Assembly (NCBI RefSeq): GCF_016801865.2
Contig: NC_068937.1
Span: 138,148,455-138,212,454, forward strand
Source of the DNA: Culex pipiens pallens
Taxonomy: Eukaryota; Arthropoda; Insecta; Diptera; Culicidae
DNA length: 64,000 bases
Direction: 5' to 3'
Shown here: positions 11,590 to 23,228 of the stretch, one piece after another
Layout of the letters: every line of letters starts with the position of its first letter
Numbering within the stretch: position 1 is the stretch's first letter
Made by a program: the position numbers and the translations under genes
Notes under the pieces: generated by a model
The model's input: the letters and a program-made list of their open reading frames with translations, nothing else
Database searches by the model: none
What the model was told of the DNA's origin: nothing

Positions 11590-11975
11590 GAAAAGTATTC
11601 TGGGCTCGATTCCCATCTGCTGCAACCTTCCATCGGATGAGAAAGTAAAATGTCGGTCCCGGCCTTGGTTGTTAGGACTTTAAGTCATTCCAGGTGTAGG
11701 AGCCGTCTCCATAACATAAGTACAAACAACACACCAAACCAAGCCTACTCCGATGGAATCGCTGGCGGCGGTGAGACTCGCAATACAAAGGTCGTCAGTT
11801 CAAACACTGGGGTGGAAGGTTCCTTGGAGTAGAAAGAGGTTTGGGTGCTCTCCCCATTCAAGCCTTCGGACTCCTAGGTTCAAGCAGAAACTTGCAATAG
11901 AGACCACAAAAGACCCGGGGGTCGTTAATGTGGATGGTTTGATTTTGGTCATGAAAATGTATCAAAAAATACGGA
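11590..11975 (+). mobile_element. Old copy of the double-tRNA SINE
   Basis: Matches the better copies at 32084-32495 and 43676-44062 in block order: CGGTCCCGGCCTTGG, CCAGGTGTAGGAGCCG, the second tRNA-like module (about 11755-11820, GGTCGTCAGTTCAAACACTGG), TTCAAGCCTTCGGACTCCTA and a GATTTTG tail near 11940. It is the most diverged of the three, and its first tRNA-like module is not recognisable. Confidence 0.55.
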
Positions 11976-12221
11976 TACAAATTTGAGATTTAAACTAAAA
12001 AACATTTAGATGGATTATTTGTGGCCTTTCAGACTCCCACAATTGTTTTTAAATTCTTATGTCATACTACAAAATCATATTTAAAAACGTTTCTGTAGCA
12101 ATCAGATTGTAGAAATCAGTTTGCCGAGCATGTTCTCTGAAAAAAAAATTAAAAAAAATCATTAGAATAGGTCCTATAAATATAGGGTACCTCATAGCTT
12201 ATAGGACATTAAAAAAAATTA

Positions 12222-12300
12222 TATTAGCAATTGGTAACGCGGATCAGTACCGTTGATCAGTTGTGAGTTCAAATCCCACCTGCACCAAGTGGAATCTTTT
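12222..12300 (+). repeat. tRNA-like relic
   Basis: Contains a D-arm-like TTGGTAACGCGG, a 5-bp anticodon-type stem GATCA/TGATC around a 7-nt loop, GAGTTCAAATCCCAC like a T-arm box B, and a final GCACCA. The acceptor stem does not pair with the upstream bases, so it is not a functional tRNA gene. It is probably the head of a degenerate SINE. Confidence 0.4.
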
Positions 12301-12980
12301 TCGCCATCTCTGAAACATTACTAGCAGTTGTTGTAATACTTTAATATCGTTGCTTTAAACAAAATATATATACATAAGTTTCTTTAAAAGAAAAAAACCA
12401 TTTTCTCCAAAATTCCTTGATTTAACTCCTTTTAGAACGATGAGAAATGTCTACTCAAATTCTTGACAAAAGTTTGTTTCAACATTCAAATTAAAATTAT
12501 ATCACTTTGTTTTTTTTAGGTGCTGCGACCAGAAGTATGACGTTGTTACAACCTGTGATATGAAAACTCAAATTTGTTGAATGATTGATATGATTCAAAA
12601 TGCAAAATAAACGTTATACAAAGTATTCTTAATAATTTCCAATTATTTTACACAATTTTATAGCTTAAAATTTTTTAAAAGAGGGGAAGTTTCTTTTAGT
12701 CTGTATTGATGGCATAACAACCATTTTAATTTCTTTTTCTTAACCATGCGTCTCCACTAGTTTTCGGAAAAATATAATTTCTACGGGTAATTCTTTGCTT
12801 TTGGATTATTTATCAGGCCGTTGAAACATAACATTTCTCACAGAAATAGGATAACACTCAATAAAATCTTATACAATTAAGTTGAAATAAAAATTTCATC
12901 AACTTCATTGGTAAATATAAACCCAGGCAATTTTGATTTAATTCATAATTTCCAAAACCAAACAATAACAAACTTTTCCC
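12301..12980. other. AT-rich sequence without recognised features
   Basis: No open frame or repeat boundary recognised. Confidence 0.5.
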
Positions 12981-14100
12981 TCAATTAAAGCCACACAGCG
13001 AAAAAAAAATGTTGATCCACATCGTGCAATGACGCATGATGACCGCAAGCCAAGCCACCAAGCCGCAAGCAAATCGTTCGAAACTCGAGCTCCAAATCTG
13101 CCATTTCATGTATTTTGCGCACTAGCCCAGTTCAAAGTGTCCTAATTTCACCGGTGCCGTGGTAGTTCAGCCTTCCTGCGTTGTATAGAAAGAGCGAAGA
13201 ATTTGCACACTTGGAGTCCCAAGCAGCAACAGCAAAAAAAAAGCCTTGGCCTCGGGTGAAGTGGTGTCCCAAAATCACAACCCACCGGATGGAATTCTAC
13301 CCCTTGTATGCAACAAAAAGATCATCGCAACTCACTTTACTTCTCGTCCGAGGAAAAGTTGGTCAACACAACATCAACTAAAACGGTGATACAAAAGTTG
13401 CTCCACATGCCCAGTTTGGAATGTTTTCAACGCACGATGCGCGTTTCCCTCGCTTTTTTGCAACAATGTTGTTCCTCGGATCACAACAAAACGAAGAAAC
13501 GATGTAAACAAACAGCTTAGATGGAGACGCATGGTGCCTTTCAAGTTTGGAAAGCTTTCCCGTGTTGCCATTCTCTGCTCTTCTTCTCTTTCTGCACACT
13601 TCCTCGACATAATTTCTGCACCTTCTTTCTTCGGTGAACTCGTTCTTCTTCTCTGCCGGATGCTGCTGGCTCGGCTCACGCTGCATAAGGTGAGAGTTAC
13701 ACCATTGACTGCGCTCGCGCTCGTGCCCCGGAGAAATTGTATAAGATTCGGGCAAATATAGCTTAATTTATTCACCACCACCATAATCGCCATGCTGCAC
13801 ACACTTTTCTTCGTGTTCTTTCTCCTATTTGCTCCTAGCTTAAGCTTTAGCGATTTTTCCCCCCGTTGCATCCAACAGATCAAGTTCGGGCAAAAGTAAG
13901 TAGGCTGGCACTGAGTTGCAGAGAAAAAAAGAAATCAATTATGCAATTCAAGTACACCGGAATTCGAGGTCACTGTCATTATAAGCAGTTGGCACAGTGT
14001 GCGTCAGTTTCTGGAGAGCAGCACTAAGTTTGCAGCCAAATCGAGAAGACAAGACAAATCTCGCCTACTGTTTGAGTCATGATTTCCTGTGGCTGTTCGG
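12981..14100. other. Higher-GC noncoding island
   Basis: A block of unique-looking DNA with CT-rich tracts (TTCTTCTCTTTCTGC near 13580). A 169-codon minus frame and a 125-codon minus frame overlap over 13374-13883 in different registers. Neither shows a domain, signal peptide or splice-supported structure. I treat this as noncoding. Confidence 0.4.
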
Positions 14101-14667
14101 GTTTGGTTAGATTGCACAGAGTACACGAGACAAGACAATGAACAAAAAATATGGCGCCCTGATGTCAGATATTTGGCATGTTATTTTTTGTGGTTGAGTT
14201 TCCGGTTGTTTTTAGTGAATAATTGGGGATTACCTTTTTTACTTGGGGAATTGTTCTTTTTGACATTTCAAAAAGGAATGTTGATAGTTTGTGATGCAAT
14301 TGATCACAATGATTGGGATGAAGTTTTTATGATGTCAAATAAATTATAAAAGTATTTGTTGCCACCGAAAGCTGAGTAATCTTGAAAAATTATTTGAAAT
14401 AAAAGGTTATATTGATATACAACTATTAACAATTAAGTCCTAACATTAAGCTAAAATTTTAGATATTATGTTCACAACGATAAAGTTTATTTTTCTGAGT
14501 ACAATTGGGTACTAAAACCATAAGTCAATTTTTATGAACAACGGTAAAAAAACACGATCAAATCCATTTCTGATCACATTTTTTCATTTAAATGCAAAAA
14601 TTGGCAAGACAACATTTTTTCGATGGATCAACTATGGTCCCCTTAAAATGAGCTGTCAAGTAGGAGT
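14101..14667. other. AT-rich sequence without recognised features
   Basis: An 86-codon plus-strand frame (14089-14349) is rich in Phe, Leu and Trp but has no family resemblance. Nothing else is seen. Confidence 0.45.
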
Positions 14668-14914
14668 TTTTCTGTCAAGAAGGACCGCGAGGTAAATTTT
14701 TCAAAATTGATTTAAAAATCCATTTTAAACTCTTTGTGGTCGTACAAAGGGTCATTGTACTTAGAAAAATAAGCTTTATCGCTGTAAACAATAATATCAG
14801 CAATCTAAGCTTCATTTTACGACCCAATTACACTTTGTACGACCGCAAAAGATTTGAAATGGATTTTAAAATCAATTTTAAAAAAATACTTCAAGGCCCT
14901 TCTTAACAGAAAAT
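14668..14914. mobile_element. Fold-back MITE of about 247 bp
   Basis: The left arm (about 14668-14760) runs TTCTGTCAAGAAGGACC, AAAATTGATTT, AAATCCATTTTAAA, GTGGTCGTACAAAG. The right arm (about 14822-14914) is its reverse complement with scattered mismatches. The loop of about 60 bp holds AATAAGCTTTATCG. It is non-coding. Confidence 0.7.
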
Positions 14915-15242
14915 TTTCAGGAAATTTGAAATTCATTGGAAATAGTTCTGATCCTTGTTTTGTTATATATTTTGCATCACAATAGTATTGGACAGCAACT
15001 TTAATGTTCAAAATAAGCGTAAAATTATCAAAAAAAAAATTATAAATTCGTCATCGTTATTTTTTCTGGGAACTATTTTTTGAAAAAAAATCAAGCTAAA
15101 ATTAATCGAAAACTGTTTAACGTATTGATTTAATTCATCTCGCACAATCCCAACTAAGATGATATTGACAGATACCAATTCAAATGTTATCCGATTTGGC
15201 CAAGGCTACAACAAAAACGCAAAAAACATATATTCTTATGAT

Positions 15243-15468
15243 AACATCATAATTTCTGTATGGACGTAGCCTTGGAGCACAGTGTGGAAATTTACGTTCT
15301 TAGATATTCTTGGTTGTACCGGGCAGCAATCAAATTGTCTAAGATATTGAATTGACCATTGTGGCACCCCCTACAGCGTGGTGCAGACCCGTTATGCTAT
15401 GCTATGCTATGCTATGCTATGCTATGCTATGCTATGCTATGCTATGCTATGCTATAACATCGTAATTT
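15243..15468 (+). mobile_element. SINE-like element with long (GCTAT)n tail
   Basis: Second copy of the family at 2554-2755. The body (15256 to about 15390) is followed by about 12 GCTAT units to about 15455. It is flanked by a 13-bp duplication (15243-15255 and 15456-15468) with one mismatch (AACATCATAATTT against AACATCGTAATTT). The duplication plus simple-repeat tail point to target-primed retroposition. Confidence 0.65.
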
Positions 15469-16178
15469 TTTTTACTTACAAATAAGCAAAAGCAATTCTA
15501 GGTTTTTAATGCTACAGATATTATGATTATCTAAATTAAACATTGAAATTAAATTTTCAAAAAAGCTACTAATTTTAGTTGTTGATATTTTAGGGGAACT
15601 CTAACCCAATGCAAAAAGCTGGTTACCTTAATATAAAACTACATTAATTTAAATCAAAACAAGTTCATTTTTTCAATGCTTTTCTTTATAAATGCCCAAA
15701 AGATAAAAAATGTAAATTCTCGGAAATCGGAAAATATTTTTTCACTGGAAATCCCGGGACGGGAAATTTGGACCCTTTAAATGGATAAGATATTTGGCAA
15801 CAACGTTTCAGTAAATTTCTATAGTTTAGGCTGGTAAAATTTTATATAAGGTTTTTGTCCCTCGGCGCTGGTCAAGGTAAAGGGGCCAAATTTTCAAAAA
15901 GTAGCACAAAATGCTTAATTCATTATCACTTTACAAACTTCCAATTTATTTCTAAAAAAAATCCGGTGCTTTGTTGTCCCACAATTTTGAATTTGTGAAA
16001 ATTCCCTATTTAATTAAAAATACAAAAACGAACGATGTTGTCGATTTAGTATTTTAAGTGTTGTGTTATTTGAGCGGTTCGACCAAAAGTATTTATTTTC
16101 CGATCTTCAAAATAAATTCACCTTGTTCTAAATTTTGTATAAGTTCTTTCGTCAAACAAATAATCAAATAACTAAAGC
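15469..16178. other. AT-rich sequence with a stray dispersed-repeat fragment
   Basis: Near 15827-15900 a GTTTTTGTCCCTCGGC block matches the repeat cluster at 25.0-26.4 kb. The rest shows nothing recognisable. Confidence 0.45.
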
Positions 16179-17295
16179 ATGTGTCACCAAATTTTCAGCC
16201 GTCAAAGATCAAAGTCTGGCCGCAACGACCTGCCAGGGAGATTAATTAGGCAACTTTATCGCCACTCAATAAATCATCATTGCATGCCATTTGTCCGTTT
16301 AGTTCTGGTTCTTAGCATCCTGATTCGCTGCCGCAGCTCCATATTTCAAACTCAACTTAGTTGCAATCGAACAGCTTCTCGTTCCGCTACTTAGCACCAG
16401 CCCCAAAACTAACCCACCAAAAACTGAAAAAAATGCATCGAGTAGGAGAAAAATCAAACTTTTTTTATGGTTCCTTTCGCGTGCGCCACACGGAGCCACT
16501 GACTTTGACGGACTTGCTCCAACGCGCGCGCGCCCCCTGCCCGGTGATGCACTAGCTGAAGGTGCTTGCATCCAACGGAGGTGGCCCCGGCAGTGAGTGG
16601 CGCAAAAAATCGTCTGACATTTTTGACTTTGGTCGATCGTTTTTCGTTTTCTTCCTGCGCCGAGTGTTCTTTCCTCTCTTTTTTTATATATATTTATTCC
16701 AAGAGGGGGCTTGATTGAGAATTTTTCGGGGTGTTTGCACGAGTACGTCAGTCTTTTGGCTTTAATTTAGCCTCAAGTGCAACTAATCCTCTATACGCTA
16801 TTTTTCTGCTCACTTGAAAATGGGTAAGAGAATTGAAGAGCGCTCGCTCGGAGGAGGTGACTCGTCGAAACTCTGGTGGCGAGACGTTGCGTTGCACGTC
16901 CTAATCAGGAAGTCTGGCTGATGCACCCGACCCGAGGAATTTTGGCGATGTTTTTTGCTAGACTGTCAGTTCTTCTACAATGCTGCCCGACGACGACGAC
17001 GACGTGTGCTCTTTTGTTGCATGCCCGCGAATTGCTAGTCATAAAGTTTATGACTCTTCTGTTTGATAATTTGTTGCTCTCCTGAGAAAATCGTATTGTT
17101 CTCGGTTGCGGTCAGACTAATGACGGATTTGCAAAGCTGCAATTGCAATAAAAGTTATTATCGTCACCTCCGGCCGAAGATAATTGCGGCTCAACAGTGA
17201 GATTCGTTGAAACGATAAAGATTTCCTCAAAAAATATTTCTATAGACAATATTAAAATAAAACTTAGCGTTAAATAAGACCATTTAAAATATTTT
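16179..17295. other. Higher-GC noncoding island
   Basis: Unique-looking sequence with a GCGCGCGCGC run near 16525 and a CGACGACGACGACGACG run near 16990. Short open frames overlap on both strands. No gene is supported. Confidence 0.4.
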
Positions 17296-17732
17296 TTTGC
17301 AATTCCGTCCTGAAACTACTCACTTTTCCTGTCATTCTTGAACGACGAAATAGCCTACTTTTCTGTACCAAAAATAACAGAATCGAATAGCAACACTTTT
17401 CAAAATAAATGCTGAAAAGTTCTACTTTTCAGCACTCAAATGGGTGCTGAAAAGTTGAACTTTTCAGCTATTGTTTCGAAAAGTAACACTTTTCAACATT
17501 TTTTTGATTTAAGCGATTTATTGATAAAATACATGAAAATTTGACATAAAATTTCACTCAGTGTGTGTTTTTTTGGAATTGCAAAAAATGTTGTATGGAA
17601 CTCGTTGCAAAACTTGATTTTTTCAGCACTCTTCGTATTTATCCAACTCGGTGAACCTCGTTGGATAAATGTACGACTCGTGCTGAAAAAATCCTCTTTT
17701 TGCAACTTGTTGCATAAACTACTATTAACATC
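17296..17732 (+). repeat. Copy (iii) of the TTTTCAGCAC hairpin repeat (best copy)
   Basis: Runs from TGCAATTCCGTCCTGAAAC through CTGTCATTCTTGAACGACG, two back-to-back hairpins built from GTGCTGAAAAG and CTTTTCAGCAC (17410-17475), TTTCACTCAGTGTGTG and TATCCAACTCGGTGAACCTC, to GTTGCATAAACTAC. Several inverted pairs would fold strongly. Non-coding and interspersed. Confidence 0.65.
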
Positions 17733-18667
17733 TTATCTGCCCTTTCGTTCAAAGTTATAAAAAATTTTGGGGTCAAAAAAGTTCGACTAATGAGGTCACA
17801 GCATCCAAATTCCTTCTTTCCTTTTAATATTGAAAATAAAGCTGAACATTTCAATGATTAAATTTCAAAAGCTGGTCAAAATCTCTTTCTATCTCCACTT
17901 CGCAAAGAAGAAAACCTAAGCATGCCCTGAAAAAAGACAATACTGACAAAAGGGAAATAGTGTTGAAGGAAATGCATTTTAAGAAACCATAGAGGTGTAA
18001 AAGCATCGTGTTGGAGAAGATTTCGAGATAAGTAGCCAAATTAGTTATGTCACAGACATAACCGTAATGGCGTTGGTTTACGTAATTTATGTAAGTAACA
18101 GAATCACTACAAGGCATGATTTCCCAGGTGTACTGAGCTTGAATCCAAAATATGAACCTGATTTGTTGCGACAGGACCTGGCGCTCCATCGTTGTAGTTT
18201 CAATGCAAATGCATTTTTTCAATATGAAACACAATAGATTATACACAGCAAAAAATCCGATAATATAATCGCATGCAAAAGCATGCTCATCACCTTCGTC
18301 AAAAAAGACACTAAATATTGCACACTGCATGTACAATTTTTGTAAACGCAAAAAAAAGTTGCAACCGACGGAAATCAAACCCAGCACCAACAGTAAGGAC
18401 TGGCGCCATAGCCCGCTCGGCCATCAGACCGATGAAGAATGAAATGGAATAATGCATATATGAGCTTGATATTTCGGTCAAGTAGGGTTCCCATACTGAT
18501 GGGTTACATATTTTAGAGTGTAATATTACATAGATTTTCATAAAATAATGCAAAATTTATTTTCACCCAGGCTTTTACCATCAGCTGAATTACTACTTTG
18601 TTTTTCTGTGTAGGACCTTTTAAAAAAAAACTCTAGAATGGTAGTATTTTGTGAGGTACTAGATTAG
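17733..18667. other. Unclassified sequence with one long minus-strand frame
   Basis: A 179-codon minus-strand frame (17851-18390) is rich in Leu, Phe, Cys and Ile, and an 80-codon frame overlaps it. I find no family resemblance. The frame lies between repeats and has no evident splice or promoter context, so coding status is doubtful. A MITE end lies near 18612-18640. Confidence 0.3.
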
Positions 18668-18928
18668 CATCATAGGCCCTTTTACAAGTGCAAAACTACT
18701 GACAGTCAAACCGAAACGATGCGAATCAACATTACACACTGTTCTGTTCACTTTTACACACATGTACGGGATTTTTCAGTTTCGTGTAATCATACTTGAA
18801 CCGAAAAATCCCACACAAGTGTGTAAAAGTGAACAGAAAACAATGTAAAGCTGTTTCTCAGTGAATGCGACGCGACAGACCGTGGACAAGCTGTCAGTAA
18901 TGTTGCACTTCTAAAAGGGACTATGATG
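18668..18928. mobile_element. MITE with 38-bp terminal inverted repeats
   Basis: The ends CATCATAGGCCCTTTTACAA... (18668-18705) and its counterpart (18891-18928) match at about 34 of 38 positions. Inside is a second inverted pair around CTGTTCACTTTTACACAC / GTGTGTAAAAGTGAACAG (about 18740-18835). Non-coding. Confidence 0.7.
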
Positions 18929-18930
18929 CA

Positions 18931-20719
18931 CAGAGTGTCCAACATCCCGTCCCGGGAAAAAAAATCCCGGAAATTCCCAGGATTTCCCGAAAAAATAAAT
19001 TTCCCGTTTCCCGGGAAATTTATAAATTTCCCGGGAATTCCCAAAATTCAAGCGGAAGTATACATTTTATTGACTTTTTGGTATTGTTTTTTAATTTACA
19101 TAATAAAATAATAATGAAAGAACTCAATTTTCTTTTATTAAATTTGCTGTTCTTATCGTCTAAAATCTCCCTGTTAAGATTTATTTCAGATTACATTAAT
19201 TTTTGAAGCAATCACAACTGAGAATAGGTTTTAATTATTTGCGGGCAACACAAATTACGATTTTATGGAATAAAATTAAATCATTATAATTTTAGTATTC
19301 TTTTTAAACGAAAATTGATGTTATATCATTTGAAAAAGGTACCTCTTTCTGCCAAGATCAAAATTAAGTTTCAAAAAAAGTTTTTTTTTCCTTTTTTTAC
19401 CATGTCCAAATTAGATTAAAATTGAATTGGTTTCATAAAATGTCTCAAAGAGGGTTTTGCAAGCAGAATTAAGCTAATTTGTTCAAAAGTGTTCGAGGAA
19501 TAACAGTTTAACGTTGAACATTTTTAGATCACAAGAGCTAACGTCATGATTCGAAATCCGGACACTTAGTAGCATATAATTTTTGTTATAGCTGGCAAAA
19601 AATCATGTAATAAGTTGGAAATGTAGAAATATCATAAGGATGTAGTATAAACAGTCAGTTTCAAGAAAATGCATGCTAAATATGTCATTTCTAACAATTT
19701 TTCATCATAATTTTAAAATTAAAATGACTTGTTGTGCTTCGAATTCCGGACACTCGGTTTTGCTTATGAATCGCACAAATTTGGACTGAAATGTTAGTGA
19801 ATGGCATTCTTTAGGTCTCAAAGAAGCTGTTAACATCAAAACAATCGATGGTTTATATGAAAATTAGCTAGAATTTAAGGAAATCGAAACCATAAATTTC
19901 TGCTTTGTCTTCCCGGTGCTTCGAACGCCTATGAAATATTTCAAGTGAAATGTTTCGCATTTTTGGTAAACTTATAATTTTATTGTATTAAATTGTGTTG
20001 GCATTAACTACAGCGTTCAAACAAACTTTAAATGAAAGTTGATGTTGGAATTCATCAGATAACACAGTTTTGACATTCATAATGCGAACTTATATCCAAA
20101 TAATTGATCAAACAAGATGAAGTGTCCGGGTTTCGAAGCGTCCGGGAATTCGAATCATGACGTTACCAAGGGCGTAAGAGATTATTTTAAACTACTACTA
20201 AACTACTAGACAACTTTTTCAGCCATGAAAATTATTTTAACTAAAGTCATTATTTAGGCTGAATTATTTAAAAATCATTAAAAAACTACTTCGTATCATA
20301 TATAGATCAAACCAGTAAGATTTGTTCTGGAATAAATATTTGCCATGAAAAACATAATTACTGCATTTTTTTTCTCTCATTTCAACTTAATTATCAATAC
20401 TATTCTTTATCGTATTCTCTCCAAATGACAAATTTAAAAACAATTGTGTGGTGTTTATACCAACTTCTTAACAAAAAATACTTATCACAATTTTTCAATA
20501 TTTTGAACGAATTTTAAACTGTATGTTTTGTTTTACAAGCAGTCAAGGCACTCATTGATCCTCACACTTATTTTGACCAATTAAGTTGCTATTGTATACA
20601 ATTTTGTTGCAAAATATAAATCAGAACTAGGATCAGAACAATTTTTGATAAAATTTCAAATTTCCCGGGAATTCCCAGGATTTCCCGGGAAATTTGAAAC
20701 CCCGGAAAATTGGACGCTG
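18931..20719. mobile_element. hAT-like non-autonomous element, with a MITE nested inside
   Basis: Begins CAGAGTGTCCAACATCCCG and ends GGAAAATTGGACGCTG, imperfect inverted ends followed inwards by CCCGGGAAA-rich subterminal palindromes on both sides (18950-19045 and 20655-20705). The flanks share TGATGCA/TAATGCA, a possible 7-8 bp target duplication as hAT elements make. No transposase frame is present. The interior is very AT-rich and holds the nested element at 19541-20164. Confidence 0.55.
19541..20164. mobile_element. Nested MITE (ACGTCATGATTCGAA ends)
   Basis: Inverted ends ACGTCATGATTCGAA (19541) and TTCGAATCATGACGT (to about 20163), each followed inwards by CCGGACAC-type motifs (19558-19568, 20121-20130). 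It lies wholly inside the hAT-like element at 18931-20719, so it is the younger insertion. Non-coding. Confidence 0.6.
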
Positions 20720-21300
20720 TAATGCACGCGGAATGGGAATACATCGCCAAATCAGCAGAGATTTTCCTGGTTTGATTTTGCTGATATTTGCCAAAAAGTT
20801 TTCTAAACCAGCGACATTTTTCACTAGAACCAGCAGCGAAATATAAAGCAGTTAGATAGTTCTGCTGTTTTGTTTTCGCTAATTACTGCCAAAAATATCA
20901 GCAGAAAAACTAGCGAAATTTTTCGCTGTTTGAATTTGATAACATGTTGAAACATTGCACTGTTTCAGTAGTCATAATATAGTATATATTGGAAGTTTAT
21001 TGAAAAAATGCTAACAGAATGTCAAATTGAATGGTGCATAAATCGATTTGCCTGATTGAAGATCGTTTTGCCTGATTGAAGATAAAAGTGTTTGAAATTC
21101 ATGTTTTTGTTTATTGTTTATGATGCTTAAAAAATAACAACAGTCAAAATTTATCAGTTCAGTCATTGTATACAATAAATTATATCTAGTTTTGAACTAC
21201 AAAAGTCAACAACAGTCTCACTGTGCAATTGGCCAAATCTTTAATAGAGTGCCGAGTGCAGTTAAAATTTGGCCAAAATAATCCCCTATTGTCCGGGAGC
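20720..21300. other. AT-rich sequence without recognised features
   Basis: No open frame or repeat boundary. A short direct duplication (CGATTTGCCTGATTGAAGAT / CGTTTTGCCTGATTGAAGAT) lies at about 21044-21085. Confidence 0.45.
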
Positions 21301-22275
21301 ATAAAGCCGGCGAATCTCTTTTGGGGAACCATATCTAGCCAGAATCGTTATCGTTAGGAGGATTCCCCTTCCCAGCTCCACTTCACCCGGGGATGGTCAT
21401 TCGCGTCAAGTGTGTGATGCAAGAAATATAAAAATTCCTTTGAGCTACCGCCAAATGACGAAGTCGAAGTCGATGACCACCGGGGACAAATATTGGGGAA
21501 GTGCCGTTGGTTTGCTGAAGCTGCCCCATCCGGAGCGGGGTTGGGTGGGTGGTTGTCGCGAAGTGCTGCTGTTTGGGGTGAATACACTCGACCAGGGTCA
21601 CTGAACGGGTAACAAGCGCGATTCTCGAGAGGTGAAATAGCTCGGATTGTTGCCGCTCCGGACTTTTGCCAATGCGAGACGACTGATAACGACGCCGGAG
21701 GAGACGTCGCCGGCCGTTGAGCTGCAACCCACTAGACTCCTCATCATAGCGCTAATATTTATTGCTCTCGTTCTTCCTCAACCACCTACTCCAACCCACC
21801 CCCGGAAAGCCACTCAGTTCCGCATAAATCTTCTTTCGGCCGTTTGACGACTTCAAGCGGGTGCGAGAGTGCGCGAAACCGCGGGTGTTGTATGCAAAAT
21901 GGTTGTTATTCTGAAGGACACGACGGCGACGACGCGGGGCGCGCGCTCGGACGTTGCAAATGGTCATCACTAATATTTCGTCCGCGCACGCCGGGTTGAA
22001 CTTCCGTCAACTCTCCTGCCTGCAACACACAGTCGTCAGGGGTTGACGATCTGCGAGCGGTGGGTGTGTTCTTCGACCAGATAACGGTTTTTTTCCCCCC
22101 CTGACGTGGTTGATTAGGATGGTTATTTTTAATTTGAGGAAGCGGAGCGAACTCTCGTTTATTTGGCGATCGCGAAAAATTGGCGCTGACCTTATCGAGC
22201 GGTTAAGCTTTGTTGTGGATGCAAAAAGTGCGGCGTAGTTTTTTGGGGCAAGATACTTTGGAATTCGGCTCAAGG
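21301..22275. other. Higher-GC noncoding island
   Basis: Unique-looking, CG-rich sequence with overlapping open frames on both strands (for example 114 codons minus at 21383-21727) and no domain character. Possibly regulatory. No exon is supported. Confidence 0.4.
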
Positions 22276-22621
22276 ATGAAAAATAAATTCGTTAGTACTG
22301 GAATGCAATCAAATCTGTTTTGGTTTTATATTGGTTAAACGCAACCAACAAAGAGCAATCATCAGGATGATTATTTCTACTATTTAGAAAACATTGTAGA
22401 AAAGGGGAAGGGCTTGGTCCCCTTTTTGTATCGTGATGGGAGGAGAAGACAAATCTATGATGCAAAACTCAACTATGCAAAAGAAATTCATTTACGGAAA
22501 ACTAACCCTATCAATTGAATTCAATGCTGGACAATTCTGATTTTTTTACAAAATTTCTTAGGATCACAGATCGAAAAAAAATATCGTAACACTTAAGGAA
22601 ACACAATATATTTACAAGAAT

Positions 22622-22885
22622 TCAAGCAAAACATTGTAATAGAGCCGAAGCCAAAGAGTAAACAAAGAGTCTATCCTGCTCGTTCTTAATGTAAACATCA
22701 ACTGACGTGAGTAGGATAGACTGCACAGAAAAAAAAAATGAATTTTGGAATGTTGAAAATTTGATACGATGGGATTTTTTTTTTGACACAAAATCTGTCA
22801 TAATTTCCTGATGAATATTACCATCTTTTTTTCTGTGTGTTTGTTTACACTTTGGCTTTGGCCAAATTACAATGTTTTGCATTAA
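22622..22885. mobile_element. MITE nested within a MITE
   Basis: The outer inverted repeat has AACATTGTAATAG...GCCAAAG...GTAAACA (22630-22665) against TGTTTACACTTTGGC...AATTACAATGTT (22842-22878). Inside it is a second element with ends GCACAGAAAAAAAA (about 22722) and TTTTTTTCTGTGTG (about 22838). The arrangement shows sequential insertion. Confidence 0.6.
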
Positions 22886-23228
22886 TTCATTTATATTTGA
22901 CATGAGCCTAACAGTAACAATGTATTAATTCAAGACCAGATGTGTCCTGTGTCCTATCCCTCGATCCCATGATAGATCTGTCAGACCAAGACTGCCAGAC
23001 TTAAGAGTAAAAAATAAACAACCTTGGTTTTAGAAATAGGTGCTCACAAATTTTGCAAAGACAATTCGAAATATTTTTTTAGTCATTTCAATAAGGCCGT
23101 TGCAAAGATTTTTCAAAGTTTATGTACCCTCCCTTATAAATTGGCCTGACAAATCAGGGGGGCAAAAAATATTTTTCGAAAAAACTTAAATATTTCCATG
23201 AAAATAGAAATCTTATCAACTGAAAACA
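22886..23228. other. AT-rich sequence with a dispersed-repeat fragment
   Basis: Near 23090-23190 lies a fragment of the GGCCGNTGCAAA...GGGGGGCAAAAA repeat that is common at 25.0-26.4 kb. Nothing else is seen. Confidence 0.4.

Noticed and set aside
12222..12300. Functional tRNA gene
   Set aside because: T-arm and anticodon-type stem are suggestive, but the acceptor stem does not pair and the 5' part is degenerate.
13374..13883. 169-codon minus-strand frame as a gene
   Set aside because: A second minus frame overlaps most of it; no family resemblance and no conserved-looking motif.
17851..18390. 179-codon minus-strand frame as a chemoreceptor-like gene
   Set aside because: Hydrophobic and Cys-rich, but no recognisable receptor signature, and it is isolated among repeats; kept only as an unclassified stretch.
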